Assembly (NCBI RefSeq): GCF_017254845.1 | Contig: NZ_JAFKCU010000003.1 | Coordinates: 310,001 to 374,000, forward strand | Origin: Algoriphagus pacificus | GTDB taxonomy: Bacteria; Bacteroidota; Bacteroidia; Cytophagales; Cyclobacteriaceae | Direction: 5' to 3' | Length of the DNA: 64,000 nt | Shown: piece by piece, positions 16,623-25,095 of the stretch | Numbering within the stretch: position 1 is the first letter of the stretch | Layout of the letters: each line of letters starts with the position of its first letter | The notes under the pieces: generated by a model | The model's database searches: none | What the model was told of the DNA's origin: nothing | What the model saw: the letters and a program-made list of their open reading frames with translations, nothing else | Translations under genes and position numbers: made by a program

Positions 16623-17324
16623 ATGATTGACCAAGCAGCAAGAAAAACAAAACCAGTTCGTAGAGTTTTCAAGCACTTTACAGACTATTGGCTGACTGAC
16701 GCCAGTTTTGGAGTCTTGCTGCTTATTCTGGTCTTCACGGTTTTTGTACTTCCCATCTTGATCGAATATGAAAACGTCCATTTCATTTTCGTGAATACGG
16801 TGTTTTTATTCATGTTTTTTACGGGAATTTGGTCCTCAAGGGAAAGGTTCTTAGTCTTTTTAACTTCGGGATTATTCTTTACACAATTGGGATTGAGATT
16901 ACTTCGATTTAGCGAATTAGATTTTGAGTTTTATCTCTCAGAAAGGATAGTAGGGATACTTAATATGTTGGTTTTTATATTTCTGAATATCAGACTTTTA
17001 TTTAGGGATAGAGAGGTGAATATTTATAGGATCATTGGAGCCATTAATGTCTATTTGTTGGTTGCGATTCTTGGTGCATTCTTGTTTGAAATTATCCATT
17101 TGATAACTGGTTCAGGAATCGCGGGAGTTGGGGATCTTCAAGGTATAGATGAGGATTATGCCCAGTATATTTATTTCAGTTTGGTATCATTGACCACGGT
17201 TGGTTTTGGAGATTTGTATCCAACTCAAATCATGGCAAAGATGCTTTCCGTTTTTTTATCAACCATTGGGATTTTATACCCAGCAGTTGTTATTGCAAGG
17301 TTGGTGGGAACCAGTAAAAATTAA
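16623..17324 (+). CDS. Potassium channel-like membrane protein
   Basis: A 233-residue ion-channel protein. The pore helix and selectivity filter are seen as SLTTVGFGDLYP (189-200, filter 192-197), followed by the last transmembrane helix. Four further hydrophobic segments come before it (about 30-47, 54-70, 108-127 and 137-160), a layout like short voltage-gated-type channels. Helix 3-4 has a few Arg residues but no clear S4 repeat, so voltage sensing is doubtful. No cytoplasmic RCK or cyclic-nucleotide domain follows. It is the third gene of the DinB/PhzF operon. Confidence 0.85.
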   Translation: MIDQAARKTKPVRRVFKHFTDYWLTDASFGVLLLILVFTVFVLPILIEYENVHFIFVNTVFLFMFFTGIWSSRERFLVFLTSGLFFTQLGLRLLRFSELDFEFYLSERIVGILNMLVFIFLNIRLLFRDREVNIYRIIGAINVYLLVAILGAFLFEIIHLITGSGIAGVGDLQGIDEDYAQYIYFSLVSLTTVGFGDLYPTQIMAKMLSVFLSTIGILYPAVVIARLVGTSKN

Positions 17325-17410
17325 GTTTTTCGGCTTCCCATTGGTGTAATTTTTAGGGGCAAATAAGCGAATACCTTGTATTTTCAGATTTAAAATAACA
17401 CCCCAACTTT

Positions 17411-18892
17411 ATGAAAAAACCAATACTATCATTGCTATTGATGCTATGTTTTAGCCTAGCATGGGCACAAACTGAGCGTCATATAGAAGTTGAATCCAAG
17501 GTTGAGACAACCCATGAGACAACAATAAAGGGCAAAAAAATCCCTTACAAAGCCATTGCGGGTACCCAGCCAGTTTGGAATGAAAAAGGGATGCCAATTG
17601 CTTCCTTGTTTTACACATATTACGAGCGAACTGACATTTCTGACAAAACCACCCGTCCTCTGGTAATTTCATTTAATGGAGGACCTGGTTCAGCATCAAT
17701 CTGGATGCACTTGGCCTATACCGGACCAGTTATCCTGAATATTGATGATGAAGGATACCCAGTTCAGCCATATGGTACAAAGTCTAATCCAAACTCAATC
17801 CTAGATGTAGCTGATATCGTTTATGTGGATCCCGTCAATACAGGTTATTCCAGAATTGTTGATGAGGAAACGCCAAGGTCTACATTCTTTGGAATCAATT
17901 CTGATATCAAATACTTGGCTGATTGGGTGAATACATTTGTAACGCGTCAAGGTAGATGGGCTTCTCCAAAGTATTTGATAGGAGAAAGTTACGGAACGAC
18001 TAGAGTGGCAGGACTTGTGGCTCAGTTGCAAGGTGCGCATTGGATGTACTTTAATGGCGTGATCATGGTGTCTCCGACAGATTTGGGTATAGATCGTGGT
18101 CCACAAATCAAAACTGCCAATTACTTGCCTTATTATGCTGCTACAGCTTGGTATCATAAAGCGTTGGATGCGGATCTTCAAAATCAGGATTTGGATGATT
18201 TCCTTCCTGAAGTGGAAGCTTTTACGATTGATGAATTAATTCCTGCAATTGTAAAAGGAGGTAATCTACCTGCTGCTGAAAGAGAAGCTATTGCTGAAAA
18301 ATTTGCTCATTACTCTGGCTTGAGTAAGGAGGTTGTTCTTGAGCATAATCTAATGGTTCCAACCAACTTTTTCTGGAAAGAATTATTGAGAGATCAGGGA
18401 ATGACAATTGGAAGATTGGATAGCCGATACAAAGGTTTTGATCAAGCAGGAACAGGTGCGAGACCAGACTTTGATCCAGCTTTGACAGCTTGGAATCATG
18501 CTTTTGCGCCGGCATTTAATATTTATGCTAAAGAAACCTTGAAATACAATACTGATTTGACTTATAATCTTTTTGGTCCAGTGCATCCATGGGATAGATC
18601 CAATGAAAACACAGGTTATGATTTGGGAACAGCCATGCGTCAAAATCCTTATTTGCATGTGATGGTTCAATCTGGTCTATATGATGGTGGAACAGATTTC
18701 TTTAATGCTAAATATAACATGTGGCAAATCGATCCAACCGGTAGAATGAATGACAGAATTTCCTGGATCGGCTATAGAAGCGGTCATATGATGTACTTAA
18801 GAGCTGAAGATTTGAAAACTTCCAACGAGGACATCCGACAGTTTATCGAGAAATCAAAAGTGGCACCTGGAATGCCAGCGAAATACGATTAA
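17411..18892 (+). CDS. Secreted S10-family serine carboxypeptidase
   Basis: A 493-residue exported serine peptidase of the carboxypeptidase Y family, active on peptide C-termini and usually at acid pH. The signal peptide is 1-20 (LAWAQ). The oxyanion segment FNGGPGSAS is at 88-96, and the nucleophile elbow GESYGTTR has S193. The catalytic Asp is likely the one in GLYDGGTDF, and the His lies in RSGHMMYL near the C-terminus. It is monocistronic, with a strong terminator after the stop. It belongs to the peptide-degrading set of the window. Confidence 0.92.
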   Translation: MKKPILSLLLMLCFSLAWAQTERHIEVESKVETTHETTIKGKKIPYKAIAGTQPVWNEKGMPIASLFYTYYERTDISDKTTRPLVISFNGGPGSASIWMHLAYTGPVILNIDDEGYPVQPYGTKSNPNSILDVADIVYVDPVNTGYSRIVDEETPRSTFFGINSDIKYLADWVNTFVTRQGRWASPKYLIGESYGTTRVAGLVAQLQGAHWMYFNGVIMVSPTDLGIDRGPQIKTANYLPYYAATAWYHKALDADLQNQDLDDFLPEVEAFTIDELIPAIVKGGNLPAAEREAIAEKFAHYSGLSKEVVLEHNLMVPTNFFWKELLRDQGMTIGRLDSRYKGFDQAGTGARPDFDPALTAWNHAFAPAFNIYAKETLKYNTDLTYNLFGPVHPWDRSNENTGYDLGTAMRQNPYLHVMVQSGLYDGGTDFFNAKYNMWQIDPTGRMNDRISWIGYRSGHMMYLRAEDLKTSNEDIRQFIEKSKVAPGMPAKYD

Positions 18893-18911
18893 GAAATAAT
18901 ATGGTAAAAGG

Positions 18912-18940
18912 AAGGCTGGACGCAAGTTCAGCCTTTTTTT
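18912..18940 (+). terminator. Intrinsic terminator of the S10 peptidase gene
   Basis: A 10-bp stem with one G-T wobble (18912-18921 with 18926-18935) is closed by a GCAA tetraloop and followed by a T tract to 18940. It overlaps the stop region of the convergent gluQRS gene and may serve it from the other side. Confidence 0.88.
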
Positions 18941-19811
18941 ATGGCAGTTGGGTTCTTTTAAAATCCTCAAAATCAGAAATTTCCTGATTAATTAAATTAC
19001 CGATCATCTGGTAGATATCCTTTGGTTTTTTGCCCTCATTTCGAAGAAATTGGATGGAAGTGGCTCCTTCGGATTTGGAGAGTTTTGTTTTGTTAGGGCC
19101 TTTCAATAAAGCATGATGGTGGAAAATTATTTGACTAAACTCCTTGTTTTCCAAAGCTTCTGCTACTACCAATTGATCTAAAGAAGAACTCAAAAGGTCT
19201 GTTCCTCGAACAATAAAATCAACTCCATAATGGATGTCATCTACAACTGAAGTCAATTGATAAGCGGGAAGTCTATCTTTTTTGCGAACAATAAAAAATG
19301 CTCCATCTTCCGGAAGCGTATATGCTTTCTCTTGGTCTGGATAGCTTTTCATCTTGATGAAATCCGTATAAAATGTGTTAAACCTCCAAGCCGTTTCAGG
19401 CCTTTCCAAAGGAATTCTTCGATCGAGACAATAGCCTAAATAATACCCTGAGGAATCCAATTGCTGGATTCGTTTTCTGGTACAGTCACATGCAAAAAGT
19501 ACTTTGGCATCCCGAAGTTTATCCAAAGCATCCAAATAGGAATTCATCCGGTGGATTTGAGACCATTCTGATTCAAACTCTTTGATGGTTTTAGGCCCTA
19601 AATCATAGCCTATTTCCATAAAATCCAAGGTGTCAAAAATATCCTGAACGTATTCCTGTCTGTACCTATCTCTGTCAAGATCGTCAATTCGAAGCAAAAT
19701 CTTAGCTTGATGCTTTTCAGCCAAGGCTTTTGTCAGAAGAAAAGAATATAGATTTCCTAGGTGTAAAAAACCACTGGGAGTAGGAGCTATTCGGGTTAGT
19801 TTCAATTCCAT
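18939..19811 (-). CDS. gluQRS: Glutamyl-Q tRNA(Asp) synthetase
   Basis: It activates glutamate and attaches it to queuosine at position 34 of tRNA(Asp). The 290 residues cover only the catalytic domain of glutamyl-tRNA synthetase and lack an anticodon-binding domain, which marks GluQRS. Class I signatures are APTPSGFLHLGN near the start (HLGN as HIGH) and TKLSKSEG (KLSKS). The zinc-site region CDCTRKR with a later GYYLGYC is present. The start ATG at 19811 diverges from a lipoprotein gene with 36 bases between. Its 3' end meets the S10 terminator. Confidence 0.92.
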   Translation of the reverse strand: MELKLTRIAPTPSGFLHLGNLYSFLLTKALAEKHQAKILLRIDDLDRDRYRQEYVQDIFDTLDFMEIGYDLGPKTIKEFESEWSQIHRMNSYLDALDKLRDAKVLFACDCTRKRIQQLDSSGYYLGYCLDRRIPLERPETAWRFNTFYTDFIKMKSYPDQEKAYTLPEDGAFFIVRKKDRLPAYQLTSVVDDIHYGVDFIVRGTDLLSSSLDQLVVAEALENKEFSQIIFHHHALLKGPNKTKLSKSEGATSIQFLRNEGKKPKDIYQMIGNLINQEISDFEDFKRTQLP

Positions 19812-19847
19812 TTGTGCAAATTAATTAGATTCGTAAAAAGTATTTCT

Positions 19848-20507
19848 ATGAAATTTTCTTCACTTGTTTTAGTAGCCATTTTTGCTTTGGCATCCTGTCA
19901 GTCAAAAACTCCCTCAACTGGGAGAGAATTGGTTGAAAAATCTATACAATACCACGATCCAAGAGGCATTTGGTCAACTCTATCGGCTAGTTTTATTCTT
20001 GAAGATAGTTTGCCTCCCGGCAGAGATTCAAGATCCTACAAGTTTTTAATTGATAATGCCAATTCGCATTTGTCCTACAAAATAGAAGCATTGGAATTTG
20101 ATGTTTGGAGTGATTCTGTGCAAGTGACAAAAGGAGAAATAGAAAAGGAACGAGCATTAAGAATGAGAAATTATTACACCTATTTATGGGGACTGCCAAT
20201 GAAATTAAACGATGCTGGAACTGTAATAGAAGATGAGATAAAAGAAGAGGTTTTGAATGGTGTTACTTATCAGGTGGTGAGAGTTCCTTATGAACAGGAT
20301 ATTTGGTACTTCTATTTCGAGCCAGAAACTTACCGCATGGTTGCCTATAAGTTTTATAAGGACGAACCCAATCAAGTGGGTGAAATTATTTACCTAGAAG
20401 GAGAGGAGGAGTATAAAGGCATGAAAATTCCTGCAAATAGGACCTGGTATCGAACAGAAAAGCCTGAGTTTTTGGGTACAGATAAATTAATCAGAATAGA
20501 AGAATAA
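19848..20507 (+). CDS. Lipoprotein, DUF6503-like, function unknown
   Basis: I set the start at the ATG at 19848, which gives a clean lipoprotein signal MKFSSLVLV with lipobox LASC. A start at 19812 would put 12 extra residues in front of it and is unlikely. The 219-residue product has a mixed alpha/beta body with repeated aromatic strands such as DIWYFYFEPETYRM. I believe this is the Bacteroidota DUF6503 type, but the family number is from memory and not certain. Function is unknown. It is followed 65 bases later by a carboxypeptidase-regulatory-like gene on the same strand. Confidence 0.7.
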   Translation: MKFSSLVLVAIFALASCQSKTPSTGRELVEKSIQYHDPRGIWSTLSASFILEDSLPPGRDSRSYKFLIDNANSHLSYKIEALEFDVWSDSVQVTKGEIEKERALRMRNYYTYLWGLPMKLNDAGTVIEDEIKEEVLNGVTYQVVRVPYEQDIWYFYFEPETYRMVAYKFYKDEPNQVGEIIYLEGEEEYKGMKIPANRTWYRTEKPEFLGTDKLIRIEE

Positions 20508-20559
20508 GTGGCTTAAGTTTCTTTAACGCGATAAATTTCTGCCTTTCAGTAAACAGGGA

Positions 20560-20567
20560 TAAATTTG
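20560..20567 (+). promoter_or_regulatory. Candidate -7 box (TAAATTTG) of the 20573 gene, possibly leaderless
   Basis: This is an exact match to TAnnTTTG ending five bases before the ATG at 20573. If used, transcription would start at or near the start codon. No -33 TTG is seen at the usual distance. Confidence 0.3.
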
Positions 20568-20572
20568 AATGA

Positions 20573-21307
20573 ATGAAATCACTCAGTTTTATCCTTTTCT
20601 TTTTTCTTATCAGTAGGCTGGCATTTCCCCAAGTATCCTATTCTGGCAATATCCTCGATGCAAATGACATGAGTTATTTGGAAGGAGTTTCTGTTTCAGT
20701 TCTGGGTAAGTCATCCTCAGATTCTACCAATACAAGAGGTTATTTCAATGTGAAAGCATCTGAAGGAGATACTTTATTGATTTCGTTTCCTGGATTTATT
20801 GAGCAGCGTTTTGCTTTGGCAGAAGAGCGGTATCTTCAGATCCAGATTCAGGATAGAGCTAGGCTACTTCCAACATTTGAGGTGAATGCAGAACCTTATT
20901 CTTTTCGGTTCAAGGATGGAAAATTAACCCTGGTCGATCCTAATGAAGAAAAATCTCTTGCTTCGAACAAAGGTCAAGTAACTGCCGGATATCGCGATTC
21001 ACCTGAAGGGGGTGTGGCGATTTATGGACCGATTTCCTATTTCTCAAAGAAATCCAGAAATGCCAGAGAATATGCCAAGAAGCTTGAATACTTAAAAAGG
21101 AGAGAAGGTTATTTAAGAATTATAGATTCAGATTCCATCAAAACTATCCTCACGGAAGATTACCGTTTGGATAAAGGAGAATGGGATCCATTGATTATAA
21201 AATTCAATCAAATGCATGCGCATCATGAATTTTTGGATTGGTCAAGTGAAAAAGTTTATGCCCGATTAAGAGAATTTATCGAGTGGGAAAAAGACTGGTC
21301 TAATTAG
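20573..21307 (+). CDS. Carboxypeptidase-regulatory-like (CarboxypepD_reg) exported protein
   Basis: A 244-residue protein with a signal peptide (1-19, ending LAFPQ), then one CarboxypepD_reg-like beta sandwich: GNILDANDMSYLEGVSVSV, STNTRGYFNVKA and DTLLISFPGF. This module is common at the N-terminus of TonB-dependent receptors, but here the rest (about 110-244) is a short helical domain with a YFSKKSRNAREYAKKLEYLKR stretch and no barrel. It is a stand-alone Bacteroidota type with unknown role. The gene ends in interleaved stop codons with the convergent DUF4442 gene. Confidence 0.8.
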   Translation: MKSLSFILFFFLISRLAFPQVSYSGNILDANDMSYLEGVSVSVLGKSSSDSTNTRGYFNVKASEGDTLLISFPGFIEQRFALAEERYLQIQIQDRARLLPTFEVNAEPYSFRFKDGKLTLVDPNEEKSLASNKGQVTAGYRDSPEGGVAIYGPISYFSKKSRNAREYAKKLEYLKRREGYLRIIDSDSIKTILTEDYRLDKGEWDPLIIKFNQMHAHHEFLDWSSEKVYARLREFIEWEKDWSN

Positions 21308-21810
21308 GATTTTCTTTTAAATGACCAAGTAACATAGAATTTAGCCACGACTTCACCGCTTTTGTTTTTTCCCGTAGAAACCAAAGTCATGGTACCGGTA
21401 TCCTGAGGAGCTAATGAATCAATCAGTTCATTTAATTCTAAGCCTTGATCACAAGTGAAAGTGATTTTTTGATCAGATTTTTTGAGAAACTCTGCCTTAA
21501 AGTCCACGACCAACATGCTAAATTTTCCTTTTCCTGCTTGTGTCAGCTGACATAATGCCCCTGTGCTTAATTCTCCAGCTCCGGCAAGTGCTGCAAAATA
21601 GATTGACTTAAATGGATTTTGGCTTTTCCAGGAATAAGGAATCGTCACTTCACATTTCTCCATCGTTAAAGTCTTGACCTTTAAGCCCCAAAATGCTGCG
21701 CTTGGAAGTTTAAAAAGCATCGCAAACCAAAAAACAAAAGGGTTTGTCATTTTGGATTGATAGGATTTTGCAGCTGCATTTAAGGCAGGTGTTGAAACTG
21801 AAGATTCCAT
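21304..21810 (-). CDS. DUF4442 hotdog-fold thioesterase-like protein
   Basis: A 168-residue protein related to PaaI/YiiD hotdog thioesterases. The family marks are PFKSIYFAALAGAGELSTGAL in the middle helix, the MLVVDFKAEFLKKSDQKITF strand pair and the VAKFYVTWSF end strand. Members are small thioesterase-like proteins without a proven substrate. The plus-strand TAG of the neighbouring gene and the minus-strand TAA of this one share four bases (21304-21307), leaving no room for a separate terminator. A divergent M48 gene starts 93 bases away from its start. Confidence 0.8.
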   Translation of the reverse strand: MESSVSTPALNAAAKSYQSKMTNPFVFWFAMLFKLPSAAFWGLKVKTLTMEKCEVTIPYSWKSQNPFKSIYFAALAGAGELSTGALCQLTQAGKGKFSMLVVDFKAEFLKKSDQKITFTCDQGLELNELIDSLAPQDTGTMTLVSTGKNKSGEVVAKFYVTWSFKRKS

Positions 21811-21903
21811 TATGTTTTAATTTTGTCTTCAAATTAGTAAAAATTGGACAGGAATTGATTTTGGTATTCTATTTGAAAATAGAAAAGAAAAACAACCAAC
21901 AAA

Positions 21904-22698
21904 ATGAAAAAACTAGCAATAATTTTTGGAATCGGAATGATTGCATACGCCTGTGCAAAAGTTCCTTTGACAGGCAGATCGCAACTGGCATTGGTTTCCA
22001 GTGAAGAAATTCAGCCTTTGGTAAATGAGCAATACGATCAGGTATTGAAAGAAAATAAAGTGGTAACAAATACGGCCGACGGGCAAAAAGTTCTCAAAGT
22101 GGGGAACAGGATGGCAAAAGCTGTTGAGGACTATTTGAGATCCCAAGGTTACGCAGATATAGCAGATAATTTCCAGTGGGAATTTAACCTTTTGCAAAGT
22201 GATCAAGTAAATGCTTGGTGTATGCCGGGAGGTAAAGTAGCCTTCTATACTGGTATCATGCCTATTACCCAAACAGAAACTGGGATTGCGGTAGTTATGG
22301 GCCATGAAATTGCTCATGCAGTTGCGGCGCATTCTAGAGAAAGAATGTCAAATGGTCTTCTTGCCAATTTTGGTGTAAGCGTATTATCCTCTGCCATCGG
22401 TCAGAATCCAACTTTAACACAGTCTATTTTTCTTCAGTCTGTAGGTATTGGTTCCGAACTAGGGATGTTGAGTTTCTCCAGAAAACACGAAACTGAAGCT
22501 GATGAATTGGGTCTTACTTTTATGGCATTAGCTGGATATGATCCAAGAGAAGCGCCGATTTTCTGGGAAAGAATGCAGGCTCAAAGTGGGGGACAAGCTC
22601 CACCAGAGTTCTTATCTACTCACCCGGATCCTAAGAATAGAATTAAAAAGCTAAATCAATGGATGCCTGAAGCCTTGAAATATTATAAAGGTCAATAA
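21904..22698 (+). CDS. M48-family metalloprotease lipoprotein (LoiP/BepA-like)
   Basis: A 264-residue lipoprotein protease (lipobox AYAC, Cys17). The zinc motif HEIAH is at 134-138, preceded by GIAVVMG and followed by AHSRERM. The third ligand is the Glu in the ETEADELG helix near 199. This single-domain form resembles envelope quality-control proteases that act on misassembled outer-membrane proteins, such as LoiP. It lacks the TPR domain of BepA. It has a bidirectional terminator directly after the stop. Its location on the periplasmic side of a membrane is inferred from the lipobox. Confidence 0.9.
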   Translation: MKKLAIIFGIGMIAYACAKVPLTGRSQLALVSSEEIQPLVNEQYDQVLKENKVVTNTADGQKVLKVGNRMAKAVEDYLRSQGYADIADNFQWEFNLLQSDQVNAWCMPGGKVAFYTGIMPITQTETGIAVVMGHEIAHAVAAHSRERMSNGLLANFGVSVLSSAIGQNPTLTQSIFLQSVGIGSELGMLSFSRKHETEADELGLTFMALAGYDPREAPIFWERMQAQSGGQAPPEFLSTHPDPKNRIKKLNQWMPEALKYYKGQ

Positions 22699-22704
22699 AT
22701 AGAA

Positions 22705-22737
22705 AAACCCGGAACCTTAAATTCCGGGTTTCTTTTT
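22705..22737. terminator. Bidirectional intrinsic terminator
   Basis: A perfect 10-bp stem (AAACCCGGAA at 22705-22714 with 22722-22731), a seven-base loop and a T tract on the plus side lie between the M48 gene and the convergent exonuclease gene. Confidence 0.9.
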
Positions 22738-23542
22738 ATCTATTTGTGAAGCCTCTCAATTTCACTTGGGTTAATTTCCTTTTGGTATCTAATGGGAAAT
22801 CTCCTCGCATCATCCAATCATAGTAGCCTGGTTCTTCCTTAAAAACCTGTTCGATAGGTTTTCCTTTGTGTTTACCGAAGTTAAAAACTTCTTCTCCTTG
22901 GCTATTAAAGACAAACCTACCTGCAAGATCAACCATTTTTTCATTGACCAGGTCATGGATTTTTTTCATGTCGTTTTCAAAAACTCCAAGCTTATTTCCT
23001 TGAAGATCAATAGCTTCTTCACCAACATATCGTTCTACTTGAGCTCTAAAAACATCAAGAGTTGCCAAAGTATCCGCTTCTGCACTATGCGCATTTTCAA
23101 GGGTTTTGCCACAGTAAAATTTATAGGCTGCTGTCAGATTTCTCTTTTCCATCAAATGAAAAATCTTTTGGGCATCGAGCAGGTTTCTTTTGTCAAGGTC
23201 AAATTCGATTCCTGCTCTAAGGAATTCTTCCACTAGAAGAGGGATGTCATATTTCAATACATTAAAACCAGAAAGGTCGGATTGGCCGATAAACTGGAAA
23301 ACTTCCTTCGAAATATCCTTGAATGAGGGTTCGTTTTTTACATCCTTATCATAAAGTCCATGGATCAGGGATGCTTCTAGAGGAATCGGTACTCCTGGAT
23401 TTACTCGTCGTGTATAGATTTCTTGACCACCATCGATATTGAGTTTGACTATGGAAATTTCTACAATTCTATCTGTGGAAATATTGGTTCCAGTGGCTTC
23501 CAAATCAAAAAATGCAATGGAATTTCTGAGATTTAATTTCAT
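22736..23542 (-). CDS. DnaQ-like 3'-5' exonuclease with C-terminal extension
   Basis: A 268-residue nuclease of the DEDDh class. ExoI: FFDLEATG (D13, E15). ExoII: the LSGFNVLKYDIPLL stretch with Asp. ExoIII: AHSAEADTLATLDV with His and Asp. Residues 200-268 hold a small extra domain, FNFGKHKGKPIEQVFKEEPGYYDWMM, which resembles the DUF3820-like module also found in other exonucleases and helicases. It may serve in proofreading or nucleic-acid turnover; I cannot say whether it is the polymerase III epsilon subunit. It shares the strand with mpl upstream, across a 58-base gap. Confidence 0.85.
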   Translation of the reverse strand: MKLNLRNSIAFFDLEATGTNISTDRIVEISIVKLNIDGGQEIYTRRVNPGVPIPLEASLIHGLYDKDVKNEPSFKDISKEVFQFIGQSDLSGFNVLKYDIPLLVEEFLRAGIEFDLDKRNLLDAQKIFHLMEKRNLTAAYKFYCGKTLENAHSAEADTLATLDVFRAQVERYVGEEAIDLQGNKLGVFENDMKKIHDLVNEKMVDLAGRFVFNSQGEEVFNFGKHKGKPIEQVFKEEPGYYDWMMRGDFPLDTKRKLTQVKLRGFTNR

Positions 23543-23600
23543 TTCTTAGGGTTTTACGTTGACTCACCGAAAAAATTCCGACAAGAAAATCTTTTATAAG

Positions 23601-24956
23601 TTAATTGAATTTTGCTTTCAATTCATCCAAATCCATGTTGTCGTAATTCCCGGAGGACATTAACAATAAGTTGGTTTTGGAGTAATCCTGTGAAAGCAAA
23701 AACTTTTTAAGCTCTGAACTATCAGTGAATAATATCAAATCAGAACGCTTGAAGCCATTTCTCAAGGTTTCCTCATCCATTAATTCAAGCTTTTTCAAAG
23801 CTGCAGCATGAGGGTTTAAATAGATTACGGCGATATCCGCAGCATCCATGGAACCTTCATAATTTGGTAAAAACTCTTTATTCAAGGAAGAGTAGGTGTG
23901 AAGCTCTTGAACAGCAATCAAGGTTCTTTCAGGAAACTGAGCTTTAACAGCATTTGCCGTTGCCATTAGTTTAGAAGGGGCATGAGCAAAATCCCTATAT
24001 AGAGCTGAATTGTCATTACTGGCCATTAACTCCTGCCTTTTTGCAGCTCCTTTAAATTTACTGATAGAATCATAAAACTGTGCTGCCGTCAATCCCAAAG
24101 ACAAGCAGATGTACATGGCACCTTGGAGATTCTGAAGGTTATGCTCTCCAAAGATCTGAATAGGAATCAGGCCGTTTTCAGTTTTCAGGAAGGTTTTACC
24201 ATTTTCTATGATCGCAGGATGTGCCTTATATGGAGTTTTGACAGCTTCAATTTCCACTTGCTCTGCCGCTTGTTTTACTAGCTTATCTGCTTCGCAATAG
24301 ATCAATTCTCCAGACTCAGGAGTAGTTTCCATAAAAAGCCTGAATTGCTCTTTGTATTCATTGAAATCAGGAAAAACATTGTAATGGTCCCAAGCAATAC
24401 CGCTAACCAGAGCAATGTCATGCTTGTAATGGAAGAATTTAGGTGTCCTGTCTATTGGAGAAGTCAAATATTCATCGCCTTCAATAATAATAATTGGAGC
24501 ATCAGATAGCCTAACCATGAGATTAAATCCTTCGATTTGAGCTCCAACTAAGTAATCGAAATCAACTTTCTGATCCTTTAAAACATGCAAAATGATCGAG
24601 GTAATAGATGTTTTTCCATGGGAACCGGCTATTACTACTCGTTTTTTATCTTTGCTTTGATTGTAAATGAATTCAGGAAATGAATAGACTGGAATTCCGA
24701 GTTCTTGGGCTTTTTGAAGTTCGGGATTGTCAATTCTTGCATGCATTCCCAAGATAATTCCATCTAGCTCTGAAGTGATTTTTTCTGGAAACCAACCATA
24801 GGCTTTCGGTAAAATTCCAGCTTTTTCTAGCCTTGTTCTTGATGGTTCGTAAATCTCGTCATCTGATCCTGTCACCTGATATCCTTTTTCTACTAAGGCT
24901 AGTGCTAGGTTATGCATGACTGCTCCACCTACAGCGATGAAATGATATTTTTTCAT
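23601..24956 (-). CDS. mpl: UDP-N-acetylmuramate-tripeptide ligase-like Mur ligase (Mpl)
   Basis: It links recovered murein tripeptide to UDP-MurNAc in peptidoglycan recycling. I use the ATG at 24956 (MKKYHFIAVGG, 451 aa), since the 12 extra residues from 24992 are basic and unlike the family. The Rossmann-like start is GGAVMHNLALAL, the ATP loop is AGSHGKTSIT, the Mg site is IEGDEYLTSP, and the later AHAPSK (the usual motif of Mpl and MurC) supports the ligase identity. Several cytophaga-type bacteria carry this stand-alone copy apart from the mur cluster, as here. The family is firm; the precise substrate is by homology. Confidence 0.88.
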   Translation of the reverse strand: MKKYHFIAVGGAVMHNLALALVEKGYQVTGSDDEIYEPSRTRLEKAGILPKAYGWFPEKITSELDGIILGMHARIDNPELQKAQELGIPVYSFPEFIYNQSKDKKRVVIAGSHGKTSITSIILHVLKDQKVDFDYLVGAQIEGFNLMVRLSDAPIIIIEGDEYLTSPIDRTPKFFHYKHDIALVSGIAWDHYNVFPDFNEYKEQFRLFMETTPESGELIYCEADKLVKQAAEQVEIEAVKTPYKAHPAIIENGKTFLKTENGLIPIQIFGEHNLQNLQGAMYICLSLGLTAAQFYDSISKFKGAAKRQELMASNDNSALYRDFAHAPSKLMATANAVKAQFPERTLIAVQELHTYSSLNKEFLPNYEGSMDAADIAVIYLNPHAAALKKLELMDEETLRNGFKRSDLILFTDSSELKKFLLSQDYSKTNLLLMSSGNYDNMDLDELKAKFN

Positions 24957-25095
24957 ATAAGTTGGTTTCTTTAGCTTTCTTTGGATTTTCAAACTTAAAA
25001 ATAAAAGTCGGGTGCTGAGGACTTAACGATTCAATATTCGAACAATTTTTTGAGGCTCCTACATTTTAGCTAATTTCATATCCGATTTTCGTTTT

